Part shown: one piece after another, positions 59,180-64,000 of the stretch | How the letters are laid out: each line of letters opens with the position of its first letter | How positions within the stretch are numbered: the stretch's first letter is position 1 | Origin: Streptomyces sp. MNU76 | GTDB taxonomy: Bacteria > Actinomycetota > Actinomycetes > Streptomycetales > Streptomycetaceae | Length of the DNA stretch: 64,000 bases | Reading direction: 5' to 3' | NCBI RefSeq assembly: GCF_020982545.1 | Contig: NZ_JAJKLK010000003.1 | Location: 1,426,001 to 1,490,000 of the forward strand | Notes under the pieces: model-generated | What the model saw: the letters and a program-made list of their open reading frames with translations, nothing else | Told to the model about the DNA's origin: nothing | The model's database searches: none | Position numbers and translations under genes: made by a program

Positions 59180-61522
59180 GTGAGTCAGCCCCAGACCCCT
59201 CCACCACTGTTTCCGCACCAGCAGGAGGCAGTGGACGTCCTGACCAAGAACCTGATCGACTCCGGCCGGGTCACCGCGGTGATGGCGTGCGGGACGGGCA
59301 AGACACGGGTGGGCGCAGAAGTCGCGGGCCACATCGCCGAGACCGGTTCCCGGCACCGCCTGGTGGTCGTCCCCACCCTGGAACTGGTCCGGCAGACGAT
59401 GACGGAATGGGCACACCAGCTCGGCCGGCACCGGCTGGGCCGCATCGTCGCGGTTTGCTCGGACCGCGAGATCCTCTCCGCGCAGCGCACCGGACTGCAG
59501 GACGAACTCGGCGGCACCGACGCCCGGGTCGCCAACGACGCCGCCCAGCTGGCCGACCTCGCCAAAGGCCCCGGGCCACTCACGATCGCCTGCACCTACG
59601 CCAGCCTTCACATCCTGGCCCAGGCCCAGGCCCATCACGGCATGACTCCACCGGACATCGCCGTGATCGACGAGGCCCACCGCACCGCGGGCGCCGCAAC
59701 CAAAGCCTGGGCGGCCATCCACCACGACGACATCATCACGGCGCGACGCCGCCTGTATCTCACCGCCACTCCCCGGATCCTCGAAAGCGAGGGCGACGAC
59801 GTCATCAGCATGACGGACGAACGCCTGTACGGCCCGGTCGCCTACCGGCTGCCCTTCGCGACCGCCATCGACCTCGGCCTGCTGGCCCGCTACCGCCTCG
59901 TGGTCCCCGTCGTTACCAGCCGTGAGGCCCACCAGCTCCTCGGCCGGGACGACGCCTTTCTGCGCGTCGGCAGAACCGCCGTGGCAGCCCCTATGCTCGC
60001 CAAGCAGCTCGCGGTGTTGCGCGCCGCTCACGAGCACGGCATCCGGCGCATGATCACCTATCACGGGAGCGTCGCCGAGGCGAAATGGTTCGCCACCCTC
60101 CTGCCCCACGCACACGCCCTCCTGCACCCCGACCAGCGTCCTTCCGCACTGGCGGCCGAGCACGTCCACGGCAACCAGACCGTCGCCCAGCGGCGAAAGG
60201 CACTGGACCGGCTCGCCGGGCAGGAAGACGGCCTGGTCGTGGTCTCCAACGCCCGCGTCCTGTCGGAAGGAGTCGATGTCCCCGCCGTGGACGCGGTCTG
60301 CTTCCTCAGCCCGCGCAGCACGATCGACACCATCCAGGGCACCGGCCGGGCCATGCGGCTCAGTGACCGCAGCCAGCCCAAGACAGCGACCATCATGGTG
60401 CCGGTCTTCCTCCAAGAGGATCAGGATCCCGAAACCGCCCTGAGCTCCACCCCCTTCGGCCCGGTCTGGCAGACGGTCCGGGCCCTCGCCTCACACGACG
60501 AGACGCTGCACCGGCAACTCGAAACCGCCCGCCGTTCTCTCGCCACCCCCACCACTACCGGAAGGATCTACCTCGGCGCCGGTACCGAGGGCGAACTGCC
60601 CGACTGGCTCTCCTTCACCGGCATTCCCATCCCTCCCGACTTCGCCGACGCCATCACCGTACGGACAGTTCGCGCGGCCACTTCCGTCTGGCCCGAATAC
60701 CTCCAGGCCGCCGAAATCTACCGAGCCGAGCGTGGGGACCTGCTTGTCCACGAGCACTACCGCACCCCCTCCGGACTGGGCCTGGGCCGCTGGATCGCGT
60801 ACCTGCGCAAACTGCGCCAGCTGGGCAAGCTCTCGCCTTCCCAGATCGAGGAATGGGATGCCCTCGGGATGACATGGTCAGTTCCCGATCAGAAACTCCA
60901 GGAACTGATCCACGAGCTAAGGGAATTCAAGAAGGAATACGGCCACCTGGACGTCCCGAAGACTTACATTGCCAAAAGAGGCGACCGCGAGTACACGCTC
61001 GGCCAGAGATACGCCAGCCTGCGTACCTCTTACAGATGCGGTCAAGTGCCGGATGCCAAAGTCGCGGCCCTCAACGCGGAGGGATTCATCTGGGACCGAG
61101 CCGAGTACCTGTGGAATCAATTCGTCTCGGACTGCCGCGAGTTCATGGTCTGGAACGGCCACCTCGACATACCCCAGCGGTACATCCTGCGCGGCAGGGC
61201 AATCGGACAGCAGGTCGCCGGATTCCGAACCCACCCTGACCGCCTGACTCCCGAGCAGCGCAGAACACTCGACCGCATCGGTTTCGTCTGGGACTCGCTG
61301 CAACACCGTTGGGACCTGCACATCAAGGCCGTCGCCGAGTTCAAAGCCGAGCATGGGCATCTGAACATCCCGAGCAGCTACGTCATCGAGAAACCGGTCC
61401 TCCTTCGCCCACGCAGCTGGATGAACACGTGCGTCCAGAAGTATCGGAAGGGAAAGCTCAAGCCGGAACGGCACCAGCAACTCGTCGCCCTCGGAATGCA
61501 GTTCCCCGACACAGAATCATGA
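59180..61522 (+). CDS. DEAD/DEAH-box helicase with helicase-associated (HA) repeats
   Basis: 780-aa superfamily 2 helicase. Q-like start LFPHQQEAVDVL, Walker A VMACGTGKTR, Walker B/DEAH as VIDEAHRT, motif III LTATPRIL, and C-terminal motifs VVVSNARVLSEGVDVPAVDAV and IQGTGRAMRLSD. The last 270 residues contain about four helicase-associated repeats (FKKEYGHLDVPKTYI, WNGHLDIPQRYI, FKAEHGHLNIPSSYV, YFRKGKLxx-type ends). Such repeats are common in actinobacterial helicases of unknown role. GTG at 59180 is chosen; an in-phase ATG at 58924 has a better RBS. It probably unwinds or remodels nucleic acid. Confidence 0.92.
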   Translation: MSQPQTPPPLFPHQQEAVDVLTKNLIDSGRVTAVMACGTGKTRVGAEVAGHIAETGSRHRLVVVPTLELVRQTMTEWAHQLGRHRLGRIVAVCSDREILSAQRTGLQDELGGTDARVANDAAQLADLAKGPGPLTIACTYASLHILAQAQAHHGMTPPDIAVIDEAHRTAGAATKAWAAIHHDDIITARRRLYLTATPRILESEGDDVISMTDERLYGPVAYRLPFATAIDLGLLARYRLVVPVVTSREAHQLLGRDDAFLRVGRTAVAAPMLAKQLAVLRAAHEHGIRRMITYHGSVAEAKWFATLLPHAHALLHPDQRPSALAAEHVHGNQTVAQRRKALDRLAGQEDGLVVVSNARVLSEGVDVPAVDAVCFLSPRSTIDTIQGTGRAMRLSDRSQPKTATIMVPVFLQEDQDPETALSSTPFGPVWQTVRALASHDETLHRQLETARRSLATPTTTGRIYLGAGTEGELPDWLSFTGIPIPPDFADAITVRTVRAATSVWPEYLQAAEIYRAERGDLLVHEHYRTPSGLGLGRWIAYLRKLRQLGKLSPSQIEEWDALGMTWSVPDQKLQELIHELREFKKEYGHLDVPKTYIAKRGDREYTLGQRYASLRTSYRCGQVPDAKVAALNAEGFIWDRAEYLWNQFVSDCREFMVWNGHLDIPQRYILRGRAIGQQVAGFRTHPDRLTPEQRRTLDRIGFVWDSLQHRWDLHIKAVAEFKAEHGHLNIPSSYVIEKPVLLRPRSWMNTCVQKYRKGKLKPERHQQLVALGMQFPDTES

Positions 61523-61681
61523 GGGGCCGAGTCCGGTGCCAGAACCCCGGCGGCCACTACAGCGCACCAGCCCCCTGAACGGCTTGACGACAGCCCCTCA
61601 GCCTCGCCCGAAGAGCCAAACAACCGCCGAACGTCACCCCGGCGTAATCCGCCCCGGCCGTACCCATCAAGGAGCCTGATC

Positions 61682-62365
61682 ATGAAGCCGTTCATCCCGA
61701 CCTTCCGGAACCAACCCTGGGAGTCCGGCGTCTCCGTCCTGCACCTGTACGTCGTGCCCGACCCGGCCGTGGACACTGAACTGTTCGACCTCATCGCCGC
61801 ATGCCGCACCACCATGCAGCACTATCCGATCTGGTGCCTGCCCGACGACCTCGTCCACATCACCATCGAGATGGACGCCGCGGCCCCCAGCCAGGAAATC
61901 TCCGCAGCTCGGCGAGCGCTCCTCATCTCTGAGCTGAAGGCCGGGCTGCGCAGCTTCGAACCGTTCACCGTGCTGTGCGGCTCCCCCATCGCAGGCCGCT
62001 CGGGAGCCGTTCTCGACACCCACCCCGACCAGGGCCTGACCGCCCTGCAGAACCTGGCACGGGCCGCCCTGTGGCAGGTCCACGACTCCCCGGCAATCGC
62101 ACACGACGGCGGTCGCGGACACGCGTCGCTCGGCTACGCCCACGGCACCGCCGACTCCGATCCGCTCCAGAGCGCACTCCGCCAGATCCACCCCAGCCAC
62201 GCCCCACTGACCGTGTCCCAACTCCACCTGCTCGACGTGCGCTGGACCGCCCACCCGACACCAGACGGCGGCGCCCGGTGGGAGATGACCTGGGAGCCCG
62301 TCGCCGTGCTGCCCTTGGGACCAGAACCGCATGACGTGGACCAGAAACAGGCACTGCCCGTCTGA
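61682..62365 (+). CDS. 2H phosphoesterase (2'-5' RNA ligase-like), second copy
   Basis: 227-aa 2H-superfamily protein. The two His motifs are DLVHITIEMD and RGHASLGYAHG. ATG at 61682 follows AAGGAG. It is not closely similar to the copy at 38840-39505 outside the motifs. It follows the helicase gene after 159 bp. Possible roles are hydrolysis of cyclic phosphates or 2',5'-linked nucleotides. Confidence 0.78.
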   Translation: MKPFIPTFRNQPWESGVSVLHLYVVPDPAVDTELFDLIAACRTTMQHYPIWCLPDDLVHITIEMDAAAPSQEISAARRALLISELKAGLRSFEPFTVLCGSPIAGRSGAVLDTHPDQGLTALQNLARAALWQVHDSPAIAHDGGRGHASLGYAHGTADSDPLQSALRQIHPSHAPLTVSQLHLLDVRWTAHPTPDGGARWEMTWEPVAVLPLGPEPHDVDQKQALPV

Positions 62366-62699
62366 GCATTCGCTTCACGTGCCGCCATTCCACCCGCCTC
62401 ATCTGCCACGCCCGTATCAGCGTCGGCGTTTCGGCCACCGCCCCAATCTGGTGAGCCGCCTGTACCAACGACCACTGGCTTACAACCACGCGATCAGGCG
62501 GCTGGGGATACGACTCAAACACGTGCGTTCGAAACCGGACATCACGTCGTTGTTCCGGTCAACATCAGCCATCCGCCCAAGTCAGCGCTGGAGGTGCCCA
62601 GTTGCCTGTCGTCCAGGCTGCCCCGACCGATCCCCCAACGGCCCTATGGCCCTTGATGTCTGTCGCCCCATTTGCCAACAGTCCGAGGAGAGGTGTCCG
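62366..62699 (+). other. Intergenic region upstream of ABC exporter
   Basis: No gene seen. It contains one clear inverted repeat (62454-62503) and otherwise nothing recognisable. The last 20 bases provide the GAGGAGAGG RBS of the ABC transporter gene. Confidence 0.5.
62454..62503. repeat. 9-bp inverted repeat
   Basis: AGCCGCCTG (62454-62462) and CAGGCGGCT (62495-62503), perfect, separated by 32 nt. It could be a large-loop hairpin or two operator half-sites controlling the ABC exporter. Confidence 0.4.
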
Positions 62700-64000
62700 G
62701 TGAGCGCAGAGCCGGCATCCCAGACTGCCGCGGTAACGCCACGACGGTTGCTTCCTCCCCCGCCCGCCGAGCTGCGCTACGGCGGCCAGTACAGCAAGAA
62801 CCCGCTGGCAGCAGTGTCGTTCTGGGCGATGTGCCGGCGGCTTCCGTCGGTGCTGAAGCAGACGGCACGGATGGCGTGGGCCATCGACCGGCGCGCGGTG
62901 CTGCTGCTGGCCGGCTGCCAGCTGACCATCGGAGTCAGCGCCGGGTACCAGCTGGCGTCGACCGCTGATGCGATGCAGTCCGTACTGGCCGAGGGACAGG
63001 TCGCCGACCGGCTGCGCGAGGCGTTCCCCGCGCTGGTGGTCATCGCGCTCGCGGCAGCATCAGGGCGGGTGGCGACCGCGCTCTCCTCGTACGCGGACGG
63101 GCGGATCACACCCCCGCTGACCACGGAGGCGGACAGCTCTCTCGTGGAGGCGGTGTGCCGGATGGAGGCCGCCGCCCGTGCCGAGGACGGCTGTTCGGAC
63201 CGGGAGGAGGCCGCCGAGATGGGGGTGGTCCGCAGCCGGCTCGTGGTACAGGACGCCACCCGGCTCACGGCCGCCGCCATCCGGATGGTCGCCGCAAGCG
63301 GGGTGCTGACGGTGCTGCACCCGGTGATGCTGCCGCTGCTGCTCCTCGCGGTCGTTCCCGCCGGGGTCGGCGCGGTGCTGCACGCGAAGGTCACCTACGA
63401 GACCCACTACGCCAACGTGGCCGACCGCAACGTCCGGCAGAACATGCGCGGCTGGGCGACATCCCTGAAGTACACCGACGAGATCCGCGCCAACGGCATG
63501 ACCGGCTACCTGGTGTTCTGGTACCGGACCATCTCCGAACGGATCGACGCCCGCACCCTGGCCGCCGCCCCCAGAATGCTGCGGATCACCCTGGTCAGCT
63601 CGGCGACCGGCGGCCTCTTCCTGCTGCTCACCTGGGCCGCGCTGGCCTGGCTGGCGGCCACCGGACGGGTCGAGGCGGCGATCGCCGCGACCGCGGTCGT
63701 CGGTGTCCAGACCGCCCTGGCCGCCCTGAGCCAGCTCGTGATCTACGGCGCCGCGATGTTCCACAGCTCCCTCTACCTCGCCGACATGGACACCTTCCTC
63801 ACCTACGCCGCCCAGCGCGCCCCCGACCGCGGAACGACGGGGCTCACCAGCGCGCTGGAGACCGTCACCGTCGAGGAGGCGGTCTACCGCTACCCGGGCA
63901 AGGAGAAACCGGCGGTCGCCGGGGTGTCGCTGACCGTGCGACGGGGCGAGATCCTCGCCGTGGTCGGCGAGAACGGCTCCGGGAAATCGACCCTCACCCG
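62700..64000 (+). CDS. ABC exporter, C-terminus beyond window
   Basis: At least 433 aa of an ABC exporter with membrane domain followed by ATPase. GTG at 62700 follows GAGGAGAGG. Membrane segments include RRAVLLLAGCQLTIGVSAGYQL, LTVLHPVMLPLLLLAVVPAG, and GGLFLLLTWAALAWLAA. The ATPase begins VTVEEAVYRYPG with Walker A VVGENGSGKSTLT at the very edge. It could export the lanthipeptide or another product. No peptidase domain is visible at the N-terminus. Confidence 0.88.
   Translation, partial: MSAEPASQTAAVTPRRLLPPPPAELRYGGQYSKNPLAAVSFWAMCRRLPSVLKQTARMAWAIDRRAVLLLAGCQLTIGVSAGYQLASTADAMQSVLAEGQVADRLREAFPALVVIALAAASGRVATALSSYADGRITPPLTTEADSSLVEAVCRMEAAARAEDGCSDREEAAEMGVVRSRLVVQDATRLTAAAIRMVAASGVLTVLHPVMLPLLLLAVVPAGVGAVLHAKVTYETHYANVADRNVRQNMRGWATSLKYTDEIRANGMTGYLVFWYRTISERIDARTLAAAPRMLRITLVSSATGGLFLLLTWAALAWLAATGRVEAAIAATAVVGVQTALAALSQLVIYGAAMFHSSLYLADMDTFLTYAAQRAPDRGTTGLTSALETVTVEEAVYRYPGKEKPAVAGVSLTVRRGEILAVVGENGSGKSTLT

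Noticed and set aside
1-64000. CRISPR arrays or tRNA genes
   Set aside because: No regularly spaced direct repeats and no GTTCRANYC-type tRNA arms with a plausible cloverleaf were found by eye; a tool-based scan would be decisive.

Overview
The window looks like a Streptomyces (or close relative) chromosome. It has very high G+C and strong GC3 bias, many GTG starts, long translationally coupled operons with ATGA/GTGA overlaps, an IS701-type insertion sequence, a complete conservon (CvnA-D type) and specialised-metabolism genes. No ribosomal, tRNA or other core gene was found, so this reads as accessory sequence. All identifications come from reading the sequence; no database was searched.

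Layout. (1) 1-5.9 kb, minus strand: the end of one tyrosine-recombinase gene, then three overlapping large tyrosine-recombinase genes (a recombinase-in-trio type element) that abut a truncated MFS transporter gene. (2) 5.9-12.3 kb, minus strand: operon I, with three Nudix hydrolase genes (one with two Nudix domains), an ABC exporter, a small membrane protein, a divergent hydroxymethylbilane synthase carrying an apparent one-base frameshift, and the truncated MFS. (3) 12.3-16.1 kb: a nuclease-like hypothetical gene, a complete IS701-family element with perfect 117-bp inverted repeats and a CTAG target duplication, and an ANT(2'')-like nucleotidyltransferase. (4) 16.1-27.9 kb, minus strand: operon II, an unassigned pathway with radical SAM enzyme, P450, SHMT-like PLP enzyme, GT9 glycosyltransferase, carbamoyltransferase, a beta-helix/SGNH fusion, a trifunctional GmhA-HldE fusion, an HldD-like epimerase and a GmhB phosphatase. 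The last three would build an ADP-heptose, so the likely product is a carbamoylated, heptose-bearing small molecule. (5) 28-31.3 kb: gene scars (Nudix and IS5 fragments), a phosphotransferase and an XRE regulator.

(6) 31.4-39.5 kb, plus strand: regulatory and accessory genes (HATPase, DUF6415-like, tandem-HTH regulator, methyltransferases, Nudix-phosphotransferase fusion, methyltransferase with a decayed Nudix tail, 2H phosphoesterase). (7) 39.6-49.1 kb, plus strand: an FxLD-type class I lanthipeptide cluster, with precursor peptide, two FxLD-system methyltransferases, a dehydratase split by a frame change, a LanC cyclase and a further SpaB_C-like protein. (8) 49.5-54.9 kb: conservon with GAF and acyl-CoA dehydrogenase genes. 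(9) 55-62.4 kb: two endonuclease/exonuclease/phosphatase-fold proteins, a zincin-like protein, a helicase with helicase-associated repeats and a second 2H phosphoesterase. (10) 62.7 kb to the end: the start of another ABC exporter.

The most unusual non-coding signal is a promoter-plus-leader cassette present four times: minus strand near 12.4 and 28.3 kb, plus strand near 36.15 and 49.22 kb. Each copy has a TAGACT/TAGAAT/TAAAAT -10-like hexamer, exactly 11 nt, then a conserved GGNAACGG-CACCCGGG block, then a ribosome-binding site and start codon. It lies ahead of operon I, upstream of operon II, ahead of the Nudix-fusion/lanthipeptide genes and ahead of the conservon, so it may tie the two halves into one regulated supercluster.
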